Source: Cyathus striatus (taxonomy: Eukaryota > Basidiomycota > Agaricomycetes > Agaricales > Nidulariaceae). Taken from it: a stretch of DNA of 64,000 nucleotides. Positions 42,568-53,194 of this stretch are shown here, in pieces (positions within the stretch are counted from its first letter, which is position 1; every line of letters begins with the position of its first letter). The notes beneath the pieces are model-generated. The model saw only the letters and a program-made list of their open reading frames with translations, was not told the DNA's origin and did not search any database. Location: contig JAOVFP010000006.1 of assembly GCA_025738555.1 (NCBI GenBank), forward strand, positions 1,488,001-1,552,000. Direction: 5' to 3'. A program made the translations under genes and the position numbers.

Positions 42568-45274
42568 TAAGTCATATCCTTTTCATTCATCAAGTCTGAT
42601 TTTATTATTGATGTTCATAAGTTCAATAGTCTTATTATAAATACTTGTAATGGCAAGTTCTTGGTCAGAGGGTGGGTCGAAGAGTGGGTGAAGGATATTG
42701 TCTTCCTCTTTGAGGTTGCTAATAGTCCTGATTAGTTTTAGGTATGCTTTCCTGACCGTTTTCCAGTACCAGTTAATGATATTGAATTTGCTATTCCAAA
42801 GGTGTTTGCCAGGTATTTCAGTATAGAAGGTCAATTCTCAGTCTTTTACAGTGTAGGTATCATTGAAAATGTTTGTTAGACGAACACAGAACCTATGTTT
42901 GGGTTCCGTATTATGTGTGTTTGGGTTATCACCTGGGTATGGAGCGCCAAGACCCAATGTGCATTCTGCATTCCAGGTGAAGACGTTGTGTGTGGGGTTG
43001 AGTGTACCAATAATTGGTGCACTATTTGTTTTAAATTGTGGGTCCTTGTCCCTTATCGGTCTAGATTGAGTTCCTAATAGTTGTCTGTATGTTGTTTTAA
43101 ATTGAGTTAGGTACCATTTATCTATTTTGAATCTGGGTTGTTGCATTAGTTGAACAGGTAGGATAACCAATTCGAATTCTAGTTCTTCATCTATGATGAC
43201 ATAATATTCGCCATGTCCGGATAGGTATACTAGGAATCAGTCAGATTTGGCCTTCTTTGGCGCCGTGGATCAGCTATTAAAGTAGTATTCGAGATACTTT
43301 TCCCAAGCATGTCCCAAACGAGATGTGCATGGGGGTTGTACTGGAGCATGGTTGAATGATGGGACTTCGAGAGTACCGTGTACCTCATTGTGTGGTAAGT
43401 CATCATCATCGATGCAGTATCCTTCGTTATCTACTTCTATTTCAATCTTTGTGCTCCGGTTATTATTATGAGTTGATGATGTCTTTGGGCATTGTTGCCT
43501 AGACTTACAGGTTATCTTTTTGATATAGTGCTTGCCTGACTGGCAATATTCTATATTTCCTAGTTCCAGTGAGTCTAGATTTTCGGAGTTTATGGCTAAT
43601 TCTCATAATTGTTCACTATTATCATAGTGGACATCTAGGTTATAATTAATCATTTAGGGCTGCCATTACGGCGGGAGTTTTTTCATTCAAACTCGTATTC
43701 CATTTTGGCAATTTCTTCAAGTTCTGCTGCATTGGCGATAGTGTCAAAGCTTGAAACTTCTTGGTTGATTTTTTGTTGGACTAGTTGTCCTCTTGTTTCA
43801 GGCCTCAAGCCTCACCATAGTGCACGTACTTTTTTGTGTTCACTTATGTCACCGATGGTGAGTATAAGATCATTTAATTTGGATAGGTACCATTTGATAC
43901 TTCTGTTTTCTTGTCTTAGAGTCTCTAGCTTGTTCCTTTGTTGTTCCCTGAAGTTGAGTGGGAATACATGATTGAATAGGCCTGTGAAGAATTCTTCAAG
44001 GTTCATTCTACTGATATTGTAGGCTACTTCTTGCGTATAATAAGTATATGCGCGTTCTTTTAAGTAGTGTGATAAAGTGAGTATTTGTCTTTCTGGTTCT
44101 ACTTCTCCACTGGAGATATAATCACAGCTTTCAATGACGAAGCGGTAGAAGGTTTGAATGTTTGGAGTACTGTCGTATGGGTTAGGAGGTAGAAGTTTGA
44201 TGAGGGAACATTGCTTCCTTCTTCATCGCCTCTCATGTTCCTTTCGATGGCGCCTCAAGTTGCTTCATTTGTGGGCATGGTGGTGCCCATGGCTACTGTG
44301 ACTATGATTGCTTTTGTCTGAGGAGCTGGGGTCACTGTCTGACGGGTACCCCATAGGTTCCTTATTGATTTGTCTTACAACTCAGAATGCATCTCTGAGG
44401 AAACTATCTGGGTTGATTTGATGGGAAGGCTTCAGGTTGCGCTTGGCCTCCTTGTAGGTTTGTCCAAAGTTTACTGCAGTTCTGATTCTGTTGGTCATAC
44501 TGGAGGATATCGGAACTGAGTGTTTGCACACATAGTCTTGTGCATAAGCAGTGGGTTCGTATCATGTGCAAGTATTGTTCCTTTCACGTTGGTTCCTGTG
44601 TTCTGTGTCTGGACATGTATCATTCCTTGCATTTCTATTGATGTTGTAATTCTCAAGTAGGGCTTGTTGTGCCTCAACATCTAATTCTTCGTTTTCAATA
44701 TTAACATTACCCCAGTTTGTGGGGTCAATTGCTTTTCCTTTGTTATGTGAGGGACCTTCTCCTTGGTCCACTGTGGTTGACTCGGTGTCCCGAGTGGCCA
44801 CATTTTGATTTACTGTTCTAATTTCTTCGAGGTCTTGTGGATTAATGATTCTTGCCTCATTTTCATTATCAATCTGGTTCATAATAGTACTATTATCATT
44901 ACTATCTACATCAGTATTATTGCTACTGATGTTACTTAGTAGACTAAAGACAGGGGTTGCTGTCCCTTCTGAGTTGATGTCAGTTGGTGGACCACTTTGG
45001 TCCTTTTGTGTGGTGGGCGCTTCCTTGTTCAAGGGTGAGAATGGGTTGCTGGGGCTGTCGACGGCCCCAGACGCCCGAGGTTGGTTCTCCTCAGGTCCCA
45101 AGCTGTTAGAGTTAGAATGAGAAATTGAAAGCTCACCTGTTTGCTCAGTCTGAGAACCTTGCTGGGTGCAGAGGTTGTAGGTGTGAGATGGCATGTCGAA
45201 TAAAGTGGTTTGCTGGTCTTGAGGAAGTCTCGGTTGATCAGACCAAGGGGATCCATAGGATGAGTGTTAAGCAA
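42568..45274 (-). pseudogene. Element E gag and gag-protease linker
   Basis: The first ATG after the 5' LTR is at 45274 (MDPLGLINRDFLKTSKPLYS). A frameshift moves coding to the 44562-45194 frame, an acidic Ser/Asn-rich segment. The structural core is at about 43700-44190 (IQTFYRFVIESCDYIS, then LSHYLKERAYTYYTQEVAYN and RMNLEEFFTGLFNHVFPLNF). No classical CCHC knuckle was found. About 300 residues between gag core and protease (42568-43620; e.g. KIDKWYLTQFKTTYRQLLGT, HLWNSKFNIINWYWKTVRKA) do not match a domain I know. Confidence 0.75.
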
Positions 45275-45327
45275 GTTGAGTAAGTTGAGTAAGTCGAGTC
45301 AAGATAGCAGGGGTGTAGTCAAAAATA

Positions 45328-45639
45328 TGTGATGCTAGCATGACCTAAGTAACGGTATTGTCACACGAGAGAGAAGAGAGAAGCTTAGTGAGAGCAATAG
45401 ACTGGTTAAAGTGCTATCATCGTTAAAACCTGGAGAGAGAAGTACAGGGCTACCTAGGGGTTTATATACCTGTAGACTAGTGAGGCTGTACACTACTGGA
45501 ACATCTATCTACTACTCCAGGAATAAGAATGAGCGAGACGGCACGGTATAAGTATATAGAGGGAAGATGTATACGGCGGTAAAGTCACGTGAGATCGGAC
45601 TTTACACATCTGTAACTAGTCAGTCGCAGAACCGCTACA
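45328..45639 (-). repeat. Element E 5' LTR
   Basis: 312 bp, retaining CpG sites at seven positions where the 3' LTR has TpG or CpA. The sequence following it on the minus strand (TATTTTTGACTACACCCC) does not contain an obvious TGG-type tRNA primer site. Confidence 0.95.
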
Positions 45640-45681
45640 GTCTCACCCCTATCAAACCTTAGGCGGCATTATCCAGGGTCC

Positions 45682-45689
45682 TATAAATA
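45682..45689 (+). promoter_or_regulatory. TATA box of the secreted-protein gene
   Basis: TATAAATA lies about 100 bp upstream of the ATG at 45784 and 43 bp after the element E boundary, so the retroelement inserted just outside this core promoter. Confidence 0.6.
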
Positions 45690-45783
45690 CTTCCACTTCT
45701 ATACTGATGTCAGTCCATTTCTTTTCTCTTCACAACAGTCTTCTTTTCGGGGCAGGCCCTTTAATTCAGCTCCTTAGATAGTC

Positions 45784-46449
45784 ATGCTCGCCATCTTCTC
45801 GCTCTTTTACATCCTTTTTGCTCTCGCAGGACGAGGTATAGTCCGTTTTATTAGGGTTAAGATACTGTTTAACATTCAGCGCAGTACTGTCACTCAACAT
45901 CACAGTCAACAACAAGAACTATACATCCATCGAGATCCTCGCTTTCGACGCCTCTCTCATTCCTGGTGATGTATGTTCATCGTATTCCAATATGACATCC
46001 CCGGCGTCTGCTGAAACGCCATATAGTGCAAGGGTCAGGTATCCGCTGCAAATTCCACTCTTAGTGCCTGTAACGAGGATACCCTCTGCCTTTGTAAAAA
46101 TGAAACCTTCCAGCCATTGCTCGATGCTGAAACCTGTATGTTTTATGCACTCATTGTGGAGAATAAGCCTATGCCAGACTTCCGCATCGGTTCAAACCCA
46201 GTTCTCGCGGGTACATACATCCACCTATCTCTATTACTGAATTCTATTACTAATTATTGATCCTAAGGCTATTCTACAGCATGCGCCAACAGTAATGCTA
46301 CGCTAAATAATACACAGACTGCCCTTACGCTTCCTGCGAACTGGGATGGGCCCTTGGACATCGTTTTACCGACAGGGGGGACAGTTATTGCTGTTATGGT
46401 GGGTGGAATGTTGGGTGTGGGTAGTCTGTTGTTGCTGTCAAACATGTGA
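45784..46449 (+). CDS. Small secreted Cys-rich protein with C-terminal membrane anchor
   Basis: Four exons: 45784-45835, 45885-45970, 46027-46210, 46268-46449. All three introns (49-57 bp) are GT-AG and keep phase, giving 167 residues. The N-terminus MLAIFSLFYILFALA is a signal peptide. The mature part has six cysteines, including SACNEDTLCLCKNETFQP, several N-glycosylation sites (NIT, NYT, NST, NET, NAT, NNT) and a conserved-looking NKPMPDFRIGSNPVLAGY block. The last 25 residues (GGTVIAVMVGGMLGVGSLLL) form a hydrophobic segment with almost no tail, so it is either GPI-anchored or a tail-anchored membrane protein. It resembles an uncharacterised Agaricomycete family I recall only loosely; no function is assigned. 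Each exon reads in a different raw frame, so single-frame searches miss the gene. Confidence 0.8.
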
Positions 46450-47281
46450 GCCCGAGGAAGATGATGGTTACCGTCTGTCAGACGAGTCTACACTGATGGG
46501 AGCCGTTGTTTGTTGCAATGTAGAAAAGAGATGTCTCACGTCGAGGAGAAAGAGATTATTTATCTTTGTGCTATATTCGGTGTGCTGGTATACCGGTAAC
46601 ATGATCTGAATTGGGCTTGCGAGCCATTGGTTCTAAACCATCGCGCGATGTCATTAAGGTGCAACTAAAAGCACTATAGGTGGTCTCGGGATGATGAAAC
46701 TTGAGCCTGAGTACTGTGAAATGCCAAATGACAAGACCATTGCCCTCGAGGTGTGGGCTTTAGAAGCTATCAGTGGAGCGCGAAAAAATAATGATGTCTA
46801 CAAATAGCCGGGGAAGGCCAGCTAGACAGGAAGAATGTGGGCTGTGCAAGCAGTCAAGCTCATAGGTACTATCATTTGCAGAGCATAGCCTGAACTCAGA
46901 ACTAGCGCGGCCAGAGCACGCTGCAGTATCGACGCACCCTTGTTCCGAGATCGAATTGAAATTTATTTTCAGCAGAGTCACGATGACTCGGCTACGCGCG
47001 CAGGAGCGTTGGGCGTGATATGCAGCAAGCAGAGCCGTAATGTACACGTCAAGAGAGAGCATGCTGGCCAAGGTTGAAGTTGTTCACAGCGTCTGGATAG
47101 ATAGGACAAGGCCGGTGTTCTTCGAAGAGGAAGCAGACTGCAGGAAGAGGAAGTGTAAAGTAAATAAGTGGAGTAAATAAAGGATAAATAATAATAAATT
47201 GAATCCCCGCCGTTGTTTTCAAAATGGCGTTCGACCAAAGCCTCGCCTCACGTTTCTCTTTCCATTCCGTCGTCGTCCGCC
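46450..47281. other. Intergenic region, no gene seen
   Basis: About 830 bp with no supported coding frame. It presumably holds the 3' UTR of the secreted-protein gene and the promoter and 5' UTR of the Def1-like gene. CpG-rich compared with the left compartment. Confidence 0.5.
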
Positions 47282-50200
47282 ATGTCCTCCCAGTACAAAT
47301 CTGCAATCCGCCAGCAACAGCCCCAAGATTCAAATGTCAATTCCGAGTATCGGGCTCAAGCTCGCCGCCTTCAAGAGCTATTCCCTACCTGGACCAGTGA
47401 CGGTGCGTTCCAACGACAGCACACCACCCTCTCTTTCTTTCACTTCTGTGCAACTTCCTCTTACTCTATGCTCTTCACAGATCTTATTACACTTCTCTAT
47501 GAAGTAGGCGGTGATTTAGAGCTTGCAGCTACCAGAATTAGCGATGGTATGTTCTCGTTGTTTTCCCCCGTCACACTCCTCTTTTGTAACTGTATTTTTA
47601 ACTCATAGGCGTTGCCGAGCAGTGGGGCTCAGTGTCGCGCAAAAAGGATAAAAAGGCACCTACGTCTGCTCATGCTTCTAAGGATTCTATCTCAGGTCGA
47701 GGCGATTTCCGTGGAGGCAGAGGAGGTCGAGGCGGAAGGGGTGGCCCAGGGCGAGGGGGAGCCACGGCAGCCAGAGGTCGTGGCGGCCTTTCTAAAGCTG
47801 CTGCTCCCAATGGTCATATCTCACGCACGGGGAGTCCGCGCCCTCCAGTCATCGCTCCAGTTAATGGCGCTGGTCTCACTCATCCCTCTGAAGCCGCTGC
47901 TACTGACGCATCAGCTAAGCCCCTGTTAACAGACGAAGACGAACGACAGAATGACGCTATTTCTGCCCCTGCATCCGGCGAAGTCGACTCTCCTTCGCGT
48001 CCCGTGACAACTTCCGCCTCTGTTGTTCGCACCGACGTTGAACATAATGCATCGACTTCTTCGTTGAAAGTGCATCCGCCCTCAGTAAAGTCAGTCACAA
48101 AAACTCCTCTCAGTTCTAAGATGTCATGGGCTCAAGTTGCACGGTATGAATGCTCCTTTTCTTTGTTTTTCCACTTAGTTCGTGTAGCCAACGTATTACT
48201 TGTCTAGATCTCACGATAAGCCAGCACCCTCCCCGCTCCCACTCAACAATCCCAACCTCCTGCTTCATCCGTATCCCTTTCTTCGGCTCCCAACCCCCCT
48301 TCACCTGCACCTACAACATCAACATCTACGGGTATTGCGCCTCCGTCTACATCCGAACCTACGCCAGAGTCGCCTACAACTGCCCAGGCGCCTACGTGGG
48401 ATGACGAGCCCACTGTTAAGTCACCCTCAACGACTGCAGATGTTTGGCCACCGGCATCTGAACCTTCCAAAGAAGAATCCAAATTGGAGGAACCTGAGGC
48501 ACAACAGATCTTAGAGACGAAACTCGAGAAATCGGACGAGCCAGTACAGGTGGTACTAGAACCTGTTTCAGAAAAGCCTGTTACAAAGGCAGAACAAGAC
48601 CACGTTCAACCTGTGCCTTCAACACCTGTACCTGCACCTGCAACTTCCGTGTTGCCTGCCCAAGTTGCTACTCCTTCGCCCAAGCTTTCTTCTCGTGCCG
48701 CGGCGTCTCATCGGGCAAGTGCACGGTTTAAGACTACAGATCAGGCAGTTGTGATGCCTACTTCTTTCACAACCGGAGTAGAGAAGGCTGGTATGCAGTT
48801 CGGTAGCTTAAGTCTAGGTGGAGACAACGTCCTTGATACTACCACGTGAGCATTTATCTATTCGACGTATTTCTGTCATTTTACTTATGATACCCAATAG
48901 CACTGAAACGGAGGTGACTGGCCCTACTGCAACGCCTACTACTCTGGAAACTCGTTCACCTGCACCTGCTCCCATCTCTGCTCAAGAAACAGCACCACCA
49001 CCACCACCACCACCTCCGCCAGCCACTGCCCCAGCTGCTTCGGCATCACTCTCCTCGGTGTTCTCACAACAACAGGCTGCACAGCAACCTGTTCACCAAC
49101 CAATACTGCCGCAGCCTCAAATAGTTCAGTCCCAACTTCCTATTTCTCACCACATTCCCGCCGTTGTCTCTCAGCCTGCCTCTGTCCAGCAAGCTTCATC
49201 CACTCATATCGCGACTTCCCCTATTCAGACATTTACTCAACAACAACAGCAGCAACTACCTTCTTCTCAACAACCGTCACTCGCTGGTGTTCATCAAGCT
49301 CAGCAGCCACAGCCACAGCCACCACAGCCACAGCCACAACCACAACCACAACCACCACATCAGTCACATCTTCCTCAGCAGCTGCAACAACAATCTCATC
49401 ACTCTTATGCTCAACATGGTCTTCCTACACATGTTGACCCAACCCAGCAGATTCAGTCACCCAACCAGCAACAGCCATTGCAAAGTGCCACAGCTCACTC
49501 GAATTACTTCAGACAGAACGATACCGCTTCAGCTGCTCCTTATTATCATACCCCTACTCCTCCCGCAGCACAGGGACAGGATTCATATGGAGGCTTTGGC
49601 CAATTAAGCCAGACTCAGCACCAGCAAGGATCACATTTGGCTGGATTTGGTGGAGCTGATTACGGATATGCTGACAGCCAAAGAGTAAGTCAAAGCTATA
49701 GTAATTACGACAAACACTAAGCAAATAAGTAGGGCTTCTATGATGCTTACGGCCAACAATCCACCTTCGGTAATAGGAATGTTCTGGGTCACGATGATGT
49801 TAAAGGTATCCCCGGAACACAACCTCCAAACAATGGAGGACTACCTCCTTCCAATGCCCAGGCATCTCAACAGCACACGTCTCAAGGATCAGGGCAACCA
49901 CAGCCTACAGGAAGTCAGGGCCCACAGCAGTATCCTCATCCTGTCCCCTTTTATTTCGCCCCTCATTTCCCCCAAAACCAGTATTACGGTACTCCGTACA
50001 ACTACAACTCAAATTTGCCTCATCAAGCTTATATGAAATATCCACCAGCCTCTGTATTCCAAGCTCCTCCGGGCCCTGCGTCTGCTCCCAGTCCTGCAGG
50101 TAAGCAGCCTGGGGCTAACGTTGGCGTAGGTGTTCAGCCTCAAAGCAATCCGTACGGACAAGGTCTCTATCAGCAAGGAGCGTACGACGATTACCAGCAT

Positions 50201-50704
50201 CCTCATCACTCTCAGCACCAGCATACTCACAGCTTAGGGCTCGGCCAGTCTGCTGTTAGCTCCACTGAGTATGGTAAGCAACTGTACGGCAGCAGTCAAG
50301 GATTCATGGGCCTTGGTGGACAAGCCGGAACTGGAGGCGCTGGTAACTCTTCTAACGCCGGCCCACGGGGCGCAGGCTCGCCAGAGGCACCATACAAGCC
50401 GTATACATCAAAGGATTCCGGTATTGGCGTTGGCGGTACCCGTAATCAGCAGGGTGGTCAAGTGCAAGGCCAGCCACAAGGCCAAGGTCAAAATCAAGGT
50501 GGTCAAAGTGGTCCTCAAGGACAAGGCTTTTACGGTACAAACAGATTTGCCAGTAGTGTTGGTGTCGGCGCTGGCGTTGGGGGCCCCCAGCAAAACTCGC
50601 ATCATCAGCAAGTTGGGCCCCAGGGACATCTTGGGTTCCCTCAAGGCGCCAGCGAGGGTGGTTACTATTCATACCAGCAAAGGCAGCAAGGATATTGGCA
50701 GTAA
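47282..50704 (+). CDS. DEF1: Def1-like RNA polymerase II degradation factor
   Basis: Six exons: 47282-47402, 47481-47546, 47609-48143, 48225-48845, 48901-49684, 49733-50704; phases fit, giving about 1032 residues. The N-terminus holds a CUE-like ubiquitin-binding fold (EYRAQARRLQELFPTWTSDD, then YEVGGDLELAATRISDG and AEQWGSV, residues about 16-65), followed by an RGG-rich stretch (RGGRGGRGGRGG), '..SWAQVA', a long acidic/Pro linker and a Gln/Pro/His-rich C-terminal half. This layout is that of yeast Def1, which recruits elongin-cullin ligase to stalled Pol II. Yeast Def1 is proteolytically trimmed to release it into the nucleus; the Q-rich tail here would serve the same cytoplasmic tethering (inference). 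The start at 47282 (MSSQYKSA) was chosen because the CUE region follows at the usual distance; an in-frame ATG lies at 47213. Confidence 0.85.
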
Positions 50705-51043
50705 ACGTTTTGTGAGGTTTCAGGGTGATCATAAATTGATTTGGTTTCGTAACTCTTTCTTTGTTACATCTTAGCTTGTTCCTTTTTATTATCTCGTACC
50801 GCTTGTTCATTTTTATGATCCTCTCTCATGTCTCTTAGTATCATACAATCGCCTCTCAGTATCTATCACCGCTTGTACGTTTAACCAATGCAATCTTGGG
50901 AATCTGAATGTTGCCCCTCAACACACTTCGCTACAGTTGAGGGTGCACTCAAGTGAAAGTTTCCCAAAGAAATCTAAAGTCGCAGACATCATATGTAGTT
51001 TAGTATTAGGTACTGTTAATTCATCTATGTTCAAGCGCGTATG
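50705..51043. other. Convergent intergenic spacer (Def1 / PPR)
   Basis: 339 bp between two convergent stop codons. It contains T-rich 3' UTR-like sequence and no gene. Confidence 0.6.
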
Positions 51044-52954
51044 TCATAACCGAGTTTCTACGCCACCTGTTTCGATGTACTTTTGCGTAGCTTCGTCCAA
51101 CCAAGCTTGCTTACCATCCTGAGCTTCCTCGTTGATAATTCCACCTTTCTGGGAAATACTATTTAGCACTCCGCGGAGACGTGGTGTGATGGCATATCCA
51201 CATTCCTGTATTTCTTCTACAGCAATGTTGTACCGCGGATCCTGGTTCGCAATACATGTTTGTATAATTACCTCGTACAGTTTTACACTTGGAACGTGGC
51301 CAGCTGCCTTCATCTCTTCCAAGTAGAAGAATGCATCTTCATACGTTTCTTGGGTCATGCAGAGACGCACCAACTGCTCGTATGTGTCCCGATCTGGTTT
51401 CACTTTCAACTGTTTCATGTCATTGAGAAGCAGGTCACCGAGCTGACGATGTGCTGCATTAACGCAACCTTCCAAAAGGACATTGTAGGTTGATAGGTCG
51501 GGAACAACATTGTACTCAGAGAAACTCTTGTACATTCCAACGGCGCGTTGCAAATCGTCCAATGAAACGGCAGCAGATATAACTACCCGAAGAGGAACTG
51601 AAGTGAGCTTTACACCTTTCCGATAGAAATTATCAATAAGGGTAATCGCGGAGTCCAATGTATCAAGATTTGCTTCGATAACTTGAGTCATAGGTAAGAC
51701 AGTGTGTGGCGTAGAAGTGACATTGCTCAGTGTCATGTCATTCAGAAAGGAAAGTCCTTTCTCCAAGTCTTGACCGGTAGCGGCAGCTTGTACGGCAGGT
51801 GCGTAATGATATTCTTCCATTGAAACGTTCATAGACTTCAACGCATCTAGGACGTTCTGTGCAGTACCAACAAGACCATGCCGTGCACAGGTGTTCAGAA
51901 CATCGATACAAAGACCTTCATCCGGAACAATTTTAAACTCCTTGGTGACAACATCCCAAGACGACATTACTCCGTCGGCCTAAATGCATTTAGATACACG
52001 CCCGACACGTAACATGCGAATATACTACTTACATAGAAATCATGCGCAGAAGCAATCAGACAGCTTAACCATGAACGGTGATCCATCCGCCGAACAGATT
52101 CTTCCTCAAACCACTCGATGAGGTCGATGGCAAGCCTTGGATGTCCCTGTTCAGCAGCTAGTGCGACAACCGCTTCCGCAGCTTGGAGCTGGGGAACCAA
52201 ACCGACTTCCTTGGTAACAAACAGGTATTGAACAGCCATTTCCAGGTTTTTGTCTTGTACAAAACGGTCGATGATCTGGGTGTAGAAATGGGTATCCGCG
52301 GAAATACTCATCTGCTCCATCTTTTGGACAACAGCCCACATGTACACAGAAGATCGACCCCTTTGAGCCTGAATATCATGAATTGTTCAGTAAAGTTGCA
52401 ATGCGGGCACTGTCAAAAAAGATGCGTACGCGAAGGAGATGATTAAAGGAGGTGGTGTTTGGTTTGACGCCGCCCAATATCATATCATCCAAAATGGCCC
52501 ATGCTTCTAGCCATTGGCCTCCATCATCGGCAGCAGCGGACAACAAACAATTATAAGCAGATATATCAGGTATAATACCTGAGACCTTCATCTGAGAGGC
52601 AATATTTAAGCACTCGACAAAGTTCTTTTTGTCGGCAGCGGCTAGCATGCGCATTGCCAGATGGTCCTGACTGATGCGTTGCGAAGGCGCATCGTCCGTT
52701 TTGAAGTCCCAAGGCTGAGAATGAAGGCTTGACGAGATGGGGGCTGTTTGTTCCTGGGGCACAGATACGGTGGAAGCACATCGAAGAGGTCTGGACGCTG
52801 AAGAAATGTAAAGGTGAAAGCAGATAGATAGAAAGAAAGACTGACATGAGGAAATGGGTATTTTGTAGGCACGTTCTCTAGTGATTGAGGAAAGAACGAA
52901 TGGCTTCGGACGTGTAATAAAGGAGCGAGAAGAGGAAGCCAGCATGGCAGCCAT
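51044..52954 (-). CDS. Mitochondrial PPR-type protein
   Basis: Four exons on the minus strand: 52954 to about 52846, 52797-52430, 52368-52033, 51979-51044, about 582 residues. The N-terminus (MAAMLASSSRSFITRPKPF) is rich in Ser/Arg without acids, a likely mitochondrial presequence. Helical-pair repeats of about 35 residues run from residue about 85 on: ISAYNCLLSAAADDGGQWLE, THFYTQIIDRFVQDKNLEMA, STYNVLLEGCVNAAHRQLGD, DTYEQLVRLCMTQETYEDAF, KLYEVIIQTC. The aromatic-x2-ll pattern and spacing identify pentatricopeptide repeats, which bind organellar RNA. The specific target cannot be read from the sequence. It shares a 240-bp divergent promoter with TSC2. Confidence 0.85.
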
Positions 52955-53194
52955 TTGAACAAATGAAAACCGGCGCGCTGTTCTAACTTCTGGCTACTTA
53001 TAAGTTGGCGTCCCGACTTTGGCGCGTTTATTTGGCTGCGTCCTCGAGTGTAAACAAGCTTTCATTACAGCTTTCCGTCAATGCGCATCTTGCATCCTCT
53101 GTGATCTCCCAGCACCCCATCCTCCAAATCTCGGTGCGTTTCTTTCCTCTTCTTTCGTGCTTTTGTTCATTGTTTCTGCATATCTAAGATCTAT
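52955..53194. promoter_or_regulatory. Divergent promoter, PPR gene / TSC2
   Basis: 240 bp separate the two start codons. The GGCGCG motif occurs as ACCGGCGCGCTG (52970) and TTGGCGCGTTTA (53017), which could act on both genes. No clear TATA box was seen. Confidence 0.5.

Larger units (their letters stand above)
37196..45639 (-). mobile_element. Ty3/gypsy chromovirus 'element E', full length, 8.4 kb
   Basis: Two 312-bp LTRs (37196-37507 and 45328-45639) are flanked by GTCTC on both sides (37191-37195 and 45640-45644). On the minus strand the order is 5' LTR, gag, a roughly 300-residue linker, protease, RT, RNase H, integrase, chromodomain, C-terminal tail, purine tract (GAGGAGGGCGTA) and 3' LTR. 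It has no nested insertion. In-frame TGA codons and a few shifts show it is inactive. Confidence 0.95.
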
